From positions 1 to 64,000 of the forward strand of contig NZ_JAPCHV010000009.1 in NCBI RefSeq assembly GCF_026107645.2: a stretch of 64,000 nt of DNA. Reading direction: 5' to 3'. The translations under genes and the position numbers were made by a program. The DNA comes from Flavobacterium sp. MFBS3-15 (GTDB lineage: Bacteria; Bacteroidota; Bacteroidia; Flavobacteriales; Flavobacteriaceae). A model generated the notes under the pieces. That model saw nothing but the letters and a program-made list of their open reading frames with translations, was not told the origin of the DNA and did not search any database. Shown piece by piece: positions 1 to 7,724 of this stretch (the first letter of the stretch is position 1; every line of letters starts with the position of its first letter).

Positions 1-78
1 GACAACAGCTCGTTTAAAGGCTTCACTGTACCTAATACTCGGGGATAAACCTGTCCCCTTAGAATCCTGCTTTTTCAT
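1..78 (-). CDS. IS3-type transposase OrfA, N-terminal fragment (partial at window edge)
   Basis: The frame starts at an ATG at 78-76 and stays open for 26 codons to base 1. It contains IRYSEAFKRAVV, the usual opening of the helix-turn-helix OrfA (HTH_Tnp_1 type) of IS3 elements, which binds the terminal repeats and works together with a DDE catalytic OrfB. The terminal repeat lies 41 bases upstream, the normal spacing for this family. Only the first residues are visible, so intactness is unknown. Confidence 0.65.
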   Translation of the reverse strand, partial: MKKQDSKGTGLSPSIRYSEAFKRAVV

Positions 79-119
79 AATATTGACATTTATTAGTCAA
101 CTTTTTTCAGGACGAGACA
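1..119 (-). mobile_element. End of an IS3-family-like insertion sequence (runs off left edge)
   Basis: Read on the minus strand, the sequence begins at 119 with TGTCTCGTCCTGAAAAAAGT, a typical IS3-type terminal inverted repeat starting TG. An ATG 41 bases inside opens a transposase-like frame that runs to the window edge. The outer end lies next to the hairpin at 129-163, so the element seems to have landed just beyond a transcription terminator. The other end, the second ORF and any target-site duplication are outside the window, so family and completeness cannot be confirmed. Confidence 0.7.
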
Positions 120-128
120 CATACATAA

Positions 129-163
129 AAAATCCCTCTATGAATTGGACATAGAGGGATTTT
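129..163. terminator. Rho-independent-type hairpin
   Basis: The arms 129-142 and 150-163 are perfectly complementary (core ATCCCTCTATG) around a 7-base loop, with A-rich and T-rich flanks on both sides. The hairpin sits downstream of the minus-strand genes that end at 186-236 and next to the IS end. Confidence 0.75.
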
Positions 164-164
164 G

Positions 165-209
165 TTTATAAAAACCTTTCGGTAATTACAGTTTATTTTC
201 TTCCTGCGT
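165..209. repeat. 45-bp direct repeat, copy 1 (tatA 3' end)
   Basis: Bases 165-209 are identical to 828-872, at a spacing of 663 bases. The repeat covers the last codons and stop of tatA plus about 20 bases beyond it. Confidence 0.9.
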
Positions 210-238
210 TGCAGATGCTTTTTGATCCGGTGTCGCTA
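186..238 (-). pseudogene. Remnant of the 3' end of a second tatA
   Basis: Translated on the minus strand in the tatA frame, this stretch gives DQKASATQEENKL followed by TAA. This closely matches the tail of the intact tatA at 849-1037 (ending [10 protein letters not shown]). No start or transmembrane part is present: the upstream part is replaced by the orphan gene that stops at 236. It is best explained as what is left of a tandem tatA paralogue after a deletion or insertion, and is unlikely to be translated as a protein. Confidence 0.65.
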
Positions 239-709
239 TTTTACCTTCATCGTTACTTCGTTAGACCAAATGATATTCTTTTTGGAACGGAACATTTCAC
301 GGTTAAACTTTTCTTTTGCAGAATAGGGTACAATATTTAATCCTGTCCTGAATTTGATTCTCCCTGTCAAAACGGGTTTTTCCAATCGTAGTATCACAGT
401 AGTGCTTTTTCCGGGCGCTACTTTTTCCGGAACATAGATATTGCTTTCACAGGGAACCTGCTCTATTTTCAGGAGTTCATTATCTATAACATAAAAGTCC
501 TGCCATGAGCAGGACATTGTATAATAAGCCAGGGTATCTTTAGAAGTATTAGTAAGGGTAACGGGAATCGCTAAAAATTTTTTCCCGTCTTCTTCAATTT
601 CTTTGCCTTTTTTAGATGTAAGTATGTAATTTTCGTTAGATGCCGGCCTGTATACAGGTGTAATATAGAAAATTGCAGAAATCATCAAAAACAGTATCTT
701 CTGATTCAT
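236..709 (-). CDS. Hypothetical secreted protein
   Basis: This is a 157-residue protein with a hydrophobic N-terminal segment (about residues 4-20) that looks like a signal peptide, and no lipobox. The rest is predicted beta-rich, with a stretch resembling an Ig-like fold (LAIPVTLTNTSKDTL) and two cysteines (about residues 67 and 82) that could form a disulfide. I do not recognise a named family. The gene lies between a tatA-tail remnant and the intact tatA, both of which end in the same 45-bp sequence, so it may have been acquired or moved there. It starts at an ATG at 709 and stops with TAG. Confidence 0.6.
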   Translation of the reverse strand: MNQKILFLMISAIFYITPVYRPASNENYILTSKKGKEIEEDGKKFLAIPVTLTNTSKDTLAYYTMSCSWQDFYVIDNELLKIEQVPCESNIYVPEKVAPGKSTTVILRLEKPVLTGRIKFRTGLNIVPYSAKEKFNREMFRSKKNIIWSNEVTMKVK

Positions 710-796
710 TATTAAAGATATAAAGCTTGGTATATAGCATTACGCAGAAAAATCCGGATTATTGTTTTGAGGGGATATAATTTACGGATAACAAAA

Positions 797-825
797 AACC
801 CCTTCGAAGATCTTTCAGAGGGGTT
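797..825 (-). terminator. Terminator upstream of the orphan gene, downstream of tatA
   Basis: The stem AACCCCT (797-803) pairs with AGGGGTT (819-825). Read on the minus strand it is followed by a run of T, as expected for a rho-independent terminator of tatA. Confidence 0.75.
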
Positions 826-827
826 CT

Positions 828-872
828 TTTATAAAAACCTTTCGGTAATTACAGTTTATTTTCTTCCTGCGT
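828..872. repeat. 45-bp direct repeat, copy 2 (tatA 3' end)
   Basis: Identical to 165-209. Here it is the genuine end of the intact tatA. Confidence 0.9.
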
Positions 873-1037
873 AGGCTTTTTAGATGCCGCAGGCTGGTCT
901 CCGTCTTTAGCAGCGTTCTTGAATTCTTTGATACCGGTACCCAATCCTTTCATAAGCTCAGGGATCTTTTTACCCCCAAACAGCAACACCACGATTACCA
1001 ATATGACAAGAATCTCTGTTAAACCAAATTTTCCCAT
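849..1037 (-). CDS. tatA: Twin-arginine translocase subunit TatA/TatE
   Basis: This 62-residue protein has the standard TatA layout: one N-terminal transmembrane helix (about residues 5-22), the FGGKKIPEL hinge, and an amphipathic helix with [10 protein letters not shown], followed by a short polar tail. TatA oligomers form the protein-conducting part of the Tat pathway, which exports folded proteins across the inner membrane. The length fits bacterial TatA/E. No tatC is nearby, so the partner must be elsewhere. A Bacteroidetes -7 box lies at 1061-1068 on the same strand. Confidence 0.93.
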   Translation of the reverse strand: MGKFGLTEILVILVIVVLLFGGKKIPELMKGLGTGIKEFKNAAKDGDQPAASKKPTQEENKL

Positions 1038-1060
1038 GACAACAAGTTTTAATTATCCTG

Positions 1061-1068
1061 CAAAGTTA
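1061..1068 (-). promoter_or_regulatory. -7 box (TAACTTTG) of tatA
   Basis: This matches the Bacteroidetes sigma-A -7 consensus TAnnTTTG, 24 bases upstream of the tatA ATG. No convincing -33 TTTG at the standard distance was found. Confidence 0.5.
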
Positions 1069-1199
1069 TGTATAAATGCATTACAAAAACTATTTACGTC
1101 AAATTTTTGATAATGGTTTGCACTAAATAAAATATTTTTAGCCGTCATATCAAAAAGGCAATTGTTAGCCTTATAAAAGGCATTATGCCGCAGGATTAG

Positions 1200-1207
1200 T
1201 ATATTTG
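1200..1207 (+). promoter_or_regulatory. -7 box (TATATTTG) of the M23 peptidase gene
   Basis: This matches TAnnTTTG, 18 bases upstream of the ATG at 1225. The 1038-1224 gap thus carries divergent promoters for tatA and this gene. Confidence 0.55.
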
Positions 1208-1224
1208 TCAATTAAACGGTTGTT

Positions 1225-2094
1225 ATGTCGGCAAAAAGGCTTAAAAGGCAATTGATCAAAAAAAAGCTGTTCACCAAGAACCGCCTCGTGATACTTAATG
1301 AAGACTCGTTTGAAGAGCTGTTTTCATTGAGGCTCAACCTTATGAATGTATTCGTGGCCATCACTTCCATAAGCATTGTTATGATTGCCCTTACGACTTA
1401 TATCATAGCCTTCACTCCACTTCGCGAATATATTCCCGGTTATGCGTCAACCAAATTGAAACGCGAAGCTACAGCGAATGCACTGCGATCCGACTCCCTG
1501 CAAAAAGTCATTAATGAAAACAGCGCCTACCTCGCCTCGATAAAACGAGTGCTCACAGGCGACCTCGACCATACTAAACTAAGCCGCGACTCTATAGTTC
1601 CGGGCGATCAGCCGGCCCTTACCGATGAGGAGATGCAACCCTCCAAAGCCGACCTGAAATTGCGTGAACAAGTAGCAAAGGAAGACAAGTATAATTTGTT
1701 TGAAACCGCTAAGCCAAAAGTGAGCCTGGTGCTTTTTGCACCGGTAAAAGGCCATATTACCGAAAATTATAATGCTAAGGCAAAACACTATGCGGTAGAT
1801 ATTGCCCTGGCAAAAGACACGCCAATAAAATCCATTGCCGCAGGAACAGTGATCCTGGCCGACTGGACACCAACCAACGGAAACGTGATCGTGCTGAGGC
1901 ACAATGACGGCATAATTTCGGTATATAAGCATGCGGCATCGCTTACTAAGGAGCAGGGCGATATCGTAAAGTCAGGCGAAGTAATTGCGTTGGCAGGATC
2001 TACAGGCTCCCAGTCTACCGGGGTACACCTGCACTTCGAACTTTGGAAGGACGGCTACCCTATAAACCCAACACAATTCATTGATTTTGAATAG
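1225..2094 (+). CDS. M23 family metallopeptidase, membrane-anchored
   Basis: This 289-residue protein has one transmembrane helix near residues 42-63 and a C-terminal LytM/M23 domain from about residue 170. The zinc-site residues are all present: H188 and D192 (HxxxD) and the HLH pair at 268-270, with H236 as the expected catalytic histidine. It should be an active peptidoglycan endopeptidase facing the periplasm, anchored in the inner membrane. The downstream SdpI-like gene starts 2 bases after its stop, so the two are probably co-transcribed. Confidence 0.88.
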   Translation: MSAKRLKRQLIKKKLFTKNRLVILNEDSFEELFSLRLNLMNVFVAITSISIVMIALTTYIIAFTPLREYIPGYASTKLKREATANALRSDSLQKVINENSAYLASIKRVLTGDLDHTKLSRDSIVPGDQPALTDEEMQPSKADLKLREQVAKEDKYNLFETAKPKVSLVLFAPVKGHITENYNAKAKHYAVDIALAKDTPIKSIAAGTVILADWTPTNGNVIVLRHNDGIISVYKHAASLTKEQGDIVKSGEVIALAGSTGSQSTGVHLHFELWKDGYPINPTQFIDFE

Positions 2095-2096
2095 TT

Positions 2097-2453
2097 ATGG
2101 AGGAATTTGTAGATAATATATTTTTTGTTTCGCTGATGTGCGGGGTTGTATTCCTTGTAGCATCTGCGATTATGCATTTCTTTCCTCCCAAAGAGATAAA
2201 TTACCTGTACGGCTATCGTACGCCGGCATCGATGAAAACGCAGGAGCGATGGGATTTTGCACAGCACTATTCTACAAAGCAAATGTTCAAAGCAGCCATG
2301 GGCCTGATAGCGCTTTCGTTTACAGGCTATTTTTTTGACCTGCCCACCACAGTAAACGTTAGTATAGGCTTGGCGCTGATAGTGCTGTCGGCGTTTTATA
2401 TGTTCATCACAACCGAAAAAGCCATCAAAAGCAAATTCAACGAAATGCCTTAG
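2097..2453 (+). CDS. SdpI-like membrane protein
   Basis: This 118-residue protein has three predicted transmembrane helices and the motif NYLYGYRTPASMKTQERW, typical of the SdpI/YhfL family. In Bacillus SdpI gives immunity to the SdpC killing factor, but in Bacteroidetes the family is widespread without a known toxin and its role is unclear. It lies directly behind the M23 peptidase gene, hinting at a shared envelope function (inference). Confidence 0.8.
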   Translation: MEEFVDNIFFVSLMCGVVFLVASAIMHFFPPKEINYLYGYRTPASMKTQERWDFAQHYSTKQMFKAAMGLIALSFTGYFFDLPTTVNVSIGLALIVLSAFYMFITTEKAIKSKFNEMP

Positions 2454-2505
2454 CGAACAGGAGTAAAGCAACCCGAAACCCTGAACCCAAAACCCGAAAC
2501 CAACC

Positions 2506-3990
2506 ATGTCCATTAAATCCTTAGCAGCAAAGATCTTCGCAGGCATCATCCACAATAAGACCCAAAAATGGGCCGCTAATCCTGTGGAGGCTCAGCAGAA
2601 GGTTTTCCGTGAGCTTATCGGAAAGGCATCGAATACTGCTTTTGGTAAAGACCATGATTTTGGCAACATCAATTCTTTCACAGATTTTGCGGCTAAAGTC
2701 CCCGTACGCGATTATGAGGCCCTGAAAAACTATGTGGATCGTGTTGTGAAAGGGGGGGAGGGGATTCTGTGGCCCGGTAAGCCATTATATTTTGCGAAGA
2801 CATCGGGCACTACATCGGGGGCGAAATATATTCCGCTGACGAAAGAGTCGATGCCATTCCACATCCGGGCAGCACGCAATGCTATACTCGCTTATATCCA
2901 TGAAACAGGGAAGTCCGATTTTGTAGACGGTAAAATGATTTTCCTGCAAGGCAGCCCTGAATTGGACGAGAAAAACGGCATTAAGCTGGGCCGTCTTTCG
3001 GGTATTGTGGCGCACTATGTTCCGGCCTATCTGCAAAAGAACCGCATGCCAGGCTGGGAGACCAATACCATCGAAAATTGGGAAACAAAGGTGGATGCCA
3101 TTGTAGAGGAAACCTATAATGAAGACATGCAGGTAATATCGGGCATACCGTCCTGGGTGCAAATGTACTTTGAAAAACTACAGCAGAAGGAAGGAAAAAA
3201 GGTGGGTGATATCTTTAAGAACTTCAACCTTTTTATATATGGAGGCGTGAACTATGAACCCTACCGGGCGAAATTTGAGAACCTCATAGGCCGCAAGGTG
3301 GACAGCATTGAGCTGTTTCCGGCTTCTGAAGGTTTTTTTGCCTATCAGGATTCGCAAAAGGAAAAGGGTATGCTGTTGCTGCTTAACGCAGGGATATTCT
3401 ATGAGTTCATAAAAGCCGATGAGTTCTATACCGGAAACCCGAAGCGTTACACCATAGGCGAAGTGGAACTGGACATAAATTATGTTTTGATCATTTCTAC
3501 TAATGCAGGCTTGTGGGCCTACAATATTGGCGATACCGTTGCGTTCACTTCACTGGGCCCGTACCGCGTAATTGTTACCGGCAGGATAAAGCATTACATC
3601 TCGGCGTTTGGCGAGCACGTGATAGGCAAAGAGGTGGAAAGCGCCCTGAACGAAGCCATGGAAGGGACCGATGTGAGTGTGAACGAGTTTACCGTTGCCC
3701 CGCAGATAACGCCTTCGGAAGGATTGCCCTACCACGAATGGTTCATAGAGTTTGAAAAAGCTCCAACAGACATAGATGCCTTTGCCCTGAAGATAGACGC
3801 GGCCATGCGGAAGCAGAATGTATACTACGACGACCTGATAGTAGGGAAGGTGCTGCGTACGCTTGTCATTACCCCGGTAGGGAAGGACGGTTTTAAGGAG
3901 TACATGAAATCCATAGGTAAACTGGGCGGGCAAAATAAGCTCCCAAGGCTGAGCAATGACAGGAAGATTGCGGATGCGTTAAATAAATAA
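2506..3990 (+). CDS. GH3 auxin-responsive promoter family protein (acyl-acid amidase/ligase-like)
   Basis: This 494-residue protein belongs to the GH3 branch of the adenylate-forming (ANL) superfamily. It shows the nucleotide-binding motif KTSGTTSGAKYIPLT near residues 92-106, a second ATP motif around FPASEGFFAYQ, and the full two-domain length. Plant GH3 enzymes conjugate amino acids to acyl acids; the substrate of bacterial members is unknown. Just upstream, 2471-2501 contains two copies of ACCCGAAACC, a common kind of flavobacterial intergenic repeat. The gene ends shortly before an AT-rich restriction-modification island. Confidence 0.85.
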   Translation: MSIKSLAAKIFAGIIHNKTQKWAANPVEAQQKVFRELIGKASNTAFGKDHDFGNINSFTDFAAKVPVRDYEALKNYVDRVVKGGEGILWPGKPLYFAKTSGTTSGAKYIPLTKESMPFHIRAARNAILAYIHETGKSDFVDGKMIFLQGSPELDEKNGIKLGRLSGIVAHYVPAYLQKNRMPGWETNTIENWETKVDAIVEETYNEDMQVISGIPSWVQMYFEKLQQKEGKKVGDIFKNFNLFIYGGVNYEPYRAKFENLIGRKVDSIELFPASEGFFAYQDSQKEKGMLLLLNAGIFYEFIKADEFYTGNPKRYTIGEVELDINYVLIISTNAGLWAYNIGDTVAFTSLGPYRVIVTGRIKHYISAFGEHVIGKEVESALNEAMEGTDVSVNEFTVAPQITPSEGLPYHEWFIEFEKAPTDIDAFALKIDAAMRKQNVYYDDLIVGKVLRTLVITPVGKDGFKEYMKSIGKLGGQNKLPRLSNDRKIADALNK

Positions 3991-4027
3991 CAAGAAAAGC
4001 CTATTTTAGCATATAATTTATTTCTCA

Positions 4028-5224
4028 ATGAAAAATACTCTTCAGGAACCGGTTGCAACATATTCACAACTTGGCCTAGGGATAAATAATTATACCCAAG
4101 CAAGAAAGCTTTACCCTATACTTAAATGGGCAGGCGGTAAGGAGCAGGAACTTAAATATATAATTCCTAATTTACCCGAAAAGTTTGAGAATTACTATGA
4201 ACCTTTTGTCGGTGGCGGAGCTGTTTACACTTCGTTAGAGGCAAATACTTATTATATAAATGATAAATCTGAAGAACTAATATCTTTATATAAAAGCTTG
4301 ACAAACAATAATAGAAAAACATTTTTTCATATTACCAATGAAATTATCCATAATTGGGATTTACTTACTATTGTAACTCAAAATAACAGGGATTTTTTCA
4401 TAACAACTTATAAGAGGTTTTCTGAAAATGAAATATCAGAAACTAAATTAAAAGATATATTATTTGAATTCATACTAAGAAATGCGGAACAATTTAATGG
4501 AATGTTCTCTACTATTTTCAATTTTAATATTGAAAATTTTATAAAGGAAATAAAGGTAAATCTTATCCGAAAGATAAAGAGAATGAAAGAATTAGAGCAA
4601 TTAAAATCGAAATTGCCAAACAATGACATTCTTGATAATATTGAAACGGCGTTAAAAAGTGCGTTTTACATGCACTTTAGGCATATTTATAATAATACAA
4701 CGAAGTATAATATCCAACCTGCATTCCAGTCAGCAATTTTCTTGTTTATAAGGAATTTTGCTTATAGTGGAATGTTTAGATATAATTCCAAGGGCGAATT
4801 TAATGTCCCGTATGGGGGCATTGCTTATAACCGAAAAAATTATAGTAAGAAGATTGAGTATTTACAGTCCGAAGAATTGAAGTCTTTGTTAGACAATACT
4901 ACTATTGAAAATTTAGACTTTGAAGATTTCTTTAATCTACATCAACCTACGGAAAATGATTTTATCTTTTTAGACCCACCATACGATAGCGAGTTTAGTA
5001 CATATGCTCAAAATGAGTTTACCCGAACAGATCAGGAAAGATTGGCAAACTGCCTCTATAATAGTCCTGCAAAATGGATGATGATAATTAAAAATACTGA
5101 CTTTATACTTAGCCTATATTCCAATAGAAATTTAAATATTCAATCATTTGATAAAAAATACTTAGTCAGTTTTATGAACAGAAATGACAAAGATGTTGAA
5201 CACCTATTAATAAAAAATTACTAA
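4028..5224 (+). CDS. D12-class DNA adenine-N6 methyltransferase
   Basis: This 398-residue protein has the Dam/D12 hallmarks: WAGGK (residues 34-38), FVGGGAVY (60-67) for S-adenosylmethionine binding, and the catalytic DPPY motif at 316-319 (FLDPPYDSEF). It is longer than Dam (about 280 residues) because of a large insertion between the motifs that would hold the target-recognition region. It overlaps the following HNH nuclease gene by one base (TAATG), so the two form a type II restriction-modification pair in which this enzyme protects the host. Base use is far more AT-rich than in the flanking genes (for example 13 G/C of 60 at 4441-4500, against 31 of 60 at 2581-2640), which points to horizontal transfer. 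The recognition site cannot be read from the sequence. Confidence 0.9.
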   Translation: MKNTLQEPVATYSQLGLGINNYTQARKLYPILKWAGGKEQELKYIIPNLPEKFENYYEPFVGGGAVYTSLEANTYYINDKSEELISLYKSLTNNNRKTFFHITNEIIHNWDLLTIVTQNNRDFFITTYKRFSENEISETKLKDILFEFILRNAEQFNGMFSTIFNFNIENFIKEIKVNLIRKIKRMKELEQLKSKLPNNDILDNIETALKSAFYMHFRHIYNNTTKYNIQPAFQSAIFLFIRNFAYSGMFRYNSKGEFNVPYGGIAYNRKNYSKKIEYLQSEELKSLLDNTTIENLDFEDFFNLHQPTENDFIFLDPPYDSEFSTYAQNEFTRTDQERLANCLYNSPAKWMMIIKNTDFILSLYSNRNLNIQSFDKKYLVSFMNRNDKDVEHLLIKNY

Positions 5225-6006
5225 TGAACGAAAGAATATTTGAAGAAGATTTAAGGCTTCCAGCATTATACCTTATTAGTATGAATAATGGTAAACTCAA
5301 TACAACACAGTTATCCAATTTACTACGAACAATTCTCAAGCCATCGGGGGAAGACTTGGAGTTATTAGCCAATAGAAATGACGATTACTTCTCACAAATA
5401 GTAAGAAATTTAACGGCTAAAACTAGATCATTTGTAAAAAATGGATTTATTCAACGAGAATCCAAATCTGGCAGTCCTTTTTTTATTACTGATAAAGGCA
5501 AAATATATCTGGAACAAAATAAGCCCGGATTAAAATATTTATTATCGAACGATTTCGACTATGTTGATATAAAAGAAAATTTAAAGTCAATTGAAAAAGG
5601 TAAAAAAATTGAAACTTTTGATGAAAATATAATTATCTCGGAAGGGCTAAAAATTTATACTGAAAGGTCGGTATATGAGCGATCAAAAAAGCTACGTGGC
5701 TATGCGATTGACTATTTTTCTCAGGATGGACGTATAAGTTGTAATTGTTGTTCCTTTAATTTTGAAGATTTTTACGGCATTGACTGTGGTAAAGGATTTA
5801 TAGAGATTCATCATACTAAACCAATTTTTAAATACGAAGAGCAAGATATCAATACTACAATCGAACAAGCAATGAAAAATTTAATTCCAGTTTGTTCAAA
5901 TTGTCATAGAATGATACATCGAAATTGGGCTAAGCCAATAGAAATCCAAGTTTTGATTAATACTATTCAGCAAAATGGAATTATAAATGGGCATAAAATA
6001 ATATAA
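5224..6006 (+). CDS. HNH restriction endonuclease with N-terminal winged helix
   Basis: This is a 260-residue protein. Residues 10-100 resemble a winged helix-turn-helix of the Mrr_N type (NGFIQRES..SPFFITDKGK). Residues 170-235 form an HNH (beta-beta-alpha metal) nuclease: cysteines at 173, 175 and 176, the histidine pair IHH at 196-197, N219, and CSNCHRMIH with C224, C227, H228 and H232. Together with the methylase it overlaps by one base, it is most likely the restriction enzyme of a type II system, cutting unmethylated target DNA. A McrA-like methyl-dependent role is possible but less likely given the partner. The AT-rich composition matches the methylase. Confidence 0.82.
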   Translation: MNERIFEEDLRLPALYLISMNNGKLNTTQLSNLLRTILKPSGEDLELLANRNDDYFSQIVRNLTAKTRSFVKNGFIQRESKSGSPFFITDKGKIYLEQNKPGLKYLLSNDFDYVDIKENLKSIEKGKKIETFDENIIISEGLKIYTERSVYERSKKLRGYAIDYFSQDGRISCNCCSFNFEDFYGIDCGKGFIEIHHTKPIFKYEEQDINTTIEQAMKNLIPVCSNCHRMIHRNWAKPIEIQVLINTIQQNGIINGHKII

Positions 6007-6008
6007 CT

Positions 6009-6016
6009 TACATTTG
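6009..6016 (+). promoter_or_regulatory. -7 box (TACATTTG) for the polysaccharide locus head gene
   Basis: This matches TAnnTTTG, 16 bases upstream of the ATG at 6033 and only a few bases after the HNH gene stop. The restriction-modification pair therefore seems to sit immediately upstream of a resident promoter. Confidence 0.5.
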
Positions 6017-6032
6017 CCACAAAACAAACAAA

Positions 6033-7721
6033 ATGCAATCGATTAAAAACATAACACGCTCCAGGGCACAGGAATCTTCCGCGGCCATTGAGCGCCTGTA
6101 CATAACCATGCGCCACCTGTTTAACAGGGGTTTTTATAAACCGATGGGCATATCGGGTGATACTTTAAGGGAAGCATTGCTGTCCCTGCGCCCGGAAATA
6201 TACGGCTCCATAGCCGAGGAAAAAGCCGAACTGAACGGGCTGCTGTATGTTATAGAGCGCCTTCCGGTGGGTATTGAGGAATGCCGCTTTATCAATCTTA
6301 CTTCGGATGAGGGTTATTCCAAATCGCACTTTAAAGCCATCGTTCCGCCAAAAAGGAGGCGCAATTGCTATCGCATAGACGAGGAGCAGATGAACGTGGA
6401 AATAACCCGTGGGCGATCAGATATTTATGACATCATGACGCACCTTACCTTTATCTTCATCGAATCGCATAAGATAAAGGACAGGGTACTTATAGATGAT
6501 AACGGCGAAATAGCCCGCGACTGGGTAAAGCTGGAGCAGGCCATAAGCCAGGAAAAGAAACTGACGCTGGAAGAGCGTGAAAAAGCCATATCGCACGTGT
6601 CGAATGTACTGGGCAGGACCTTTGCCGAGATCATCGACATTTATGATGCCTTTGCTACACCAACATCGCCGGACAGGTTCCTTCACGTGATCTACCATCT
6701 TGGCAGGCTTGCCATTGAGGAAGCTATGGGCGGGCCTAAGCGCACCATTACCTTTAGCCCGATACTGCGCGAAAGGCTGGGCCACCACATACACGGGGAG
6801 ATATGGGCGAACAACATCAAGAACATACTCAAGCAGAACGGATTGCTGGAAAGGCCGATACACATCATCAGCGCCAACATGCACAGCGTAATGAATTCAC
6901 TGTTTGCCGTGCCGATGTTCAAAAACAAATTCAAGGATAAGGATGAGTATTTCATTTACGAAGAACTGAGCAAATCGGGAAATGGCGCGATGAGGTCAAA
7001 AATTGAGGAACTGGCCCTGAAGCACGGCATGATCGCCATGCCGGACACCTCAGGCACCAACATTGACGTACAGATATTTGATACCGCCAAAATAGATTTT
7101 GCCAAAACAGCTTTTCCAGGCGCCAAACTGGCCAAAGACATGCCTGTTATTGTGGTTATGGACTATGCCTTTGGAGAACAGGCCTACGAAACTATTGATG
7201 AGTTGCTCAAACCGTTCCGCGAGGGCGACCTTCGCACACTGGTAAATGTGGAGTCGGTTTCGATCATGGGTAAAGCAGGGATATTAGAAGGGAATAAGGG
7301 TGACATCATGATACCTTCAGCCCATATTAATGAAGGTACAGGCGACAACTATCCGTTTGAGAACGAGCTTACCGCTGTTATGTTTGAAGGCGAGGGCATA
7401 CCGGTATACAGCGGCCCGATGGTTACTGTACTGGGTACATCATTGCAAAACAAGGACCTTCTCAAGTTTTTCAACCAGTCTACCTGGGGCGTTATAGGCC
7501 TCGAGATGGAAGGCGCATACTACCAGAAGGCGATACAGTCGGCATCAAAAATTCGAAAAAGCATTAACCCTGATGTTAAGGTACGCTATGCTTACTACGC
7601 ATCGGATAACCCGCTGGAAACGGGCAGTACGCTGGCTTCGGGAGGGCTTGGCACAACAGGAGTGAAGCCTACTTACCTCATTACTATCAAGATTTTGGAA
7701 CAAATATTCAACATAAAATAA
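6033..7721 (+). CDS. DUF6909-like protein with nucleoside-phosphorylase-like C-terminal half
   Basis: This is a 562-residue soluble protein. I believe it is the flavobacterial family labelled DUF6909, although the number is from memory. The N-terminal half is helical without known motifs. The C-terminal half contains SVSIMGKAGILEG, PMVTVLGTSL and GVIGLEMEGAYY; the EMEGA motif near residue 487 resembles the ribose-binding glutamate motif of the PNP/UDP phosphorylase superfamily, so a nucleoside- or sugar-nucleotide-related reaction is plausible. It stands 3 bases before the Wzz-like gene and heads the polysaccharide locus. The function is not established. Confidence 0.6.
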   Translation: MQSIKNITRSRAQESSAAIERLYITMRHLFNRGFYKPMGISGDTLREALLSLRPEIYGSIAEEKAELNGLLYVIERLPVGIEECRFINLTSDEGYSKSHFKAIVPPKRRRNCYRIDEEQMNVEITRGRSDIYDIMTHLTFIFIESHKIKDRVLIDDNGEIARDWVKLEQAISQEKKLTLEEREKAISHVSNVLGRTFAEIIDIYDAFATPTSPDRFLHVIYHLGRLAIEEAMGGPKRTITFSPILRERLGHHIHGEIWANNIKNILKQNGLLERPIHIISANMHSVMNSLFAVPMFKNKFKDKDEYFIYEELSKSGNGAMRSKIEELALKHGMIAMPDTSGTNIDVQIFDTAKIDFAKTAFPGAKLAKDMPVIVVMDYAFGEQAYETIDELLKPFREGDLRTLVNVESVSIMGKAGILEGNKGDIMIPSAHINEGTGDNYPFENELTAVMFEGEGIPVYSGPMVTVLGTSLQNKDLLKFFNQSTWGVIGLEMEGAYYQKAIQSASKIRKSINPDVKVRYAYYASDNPLETGSTLASGGLGTTGVKPTYLITIKILEQIFNIK

Positions 7722-7724
7722 ATT

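Noticed and set aside
165..872. 45-bp direct repeat as attachment sites of an integrated element
   Set aside because: Only one short gene lies between, with no integrase, and the repeat is simply the coding end of tatA, so duplication of a gene tail explains it.
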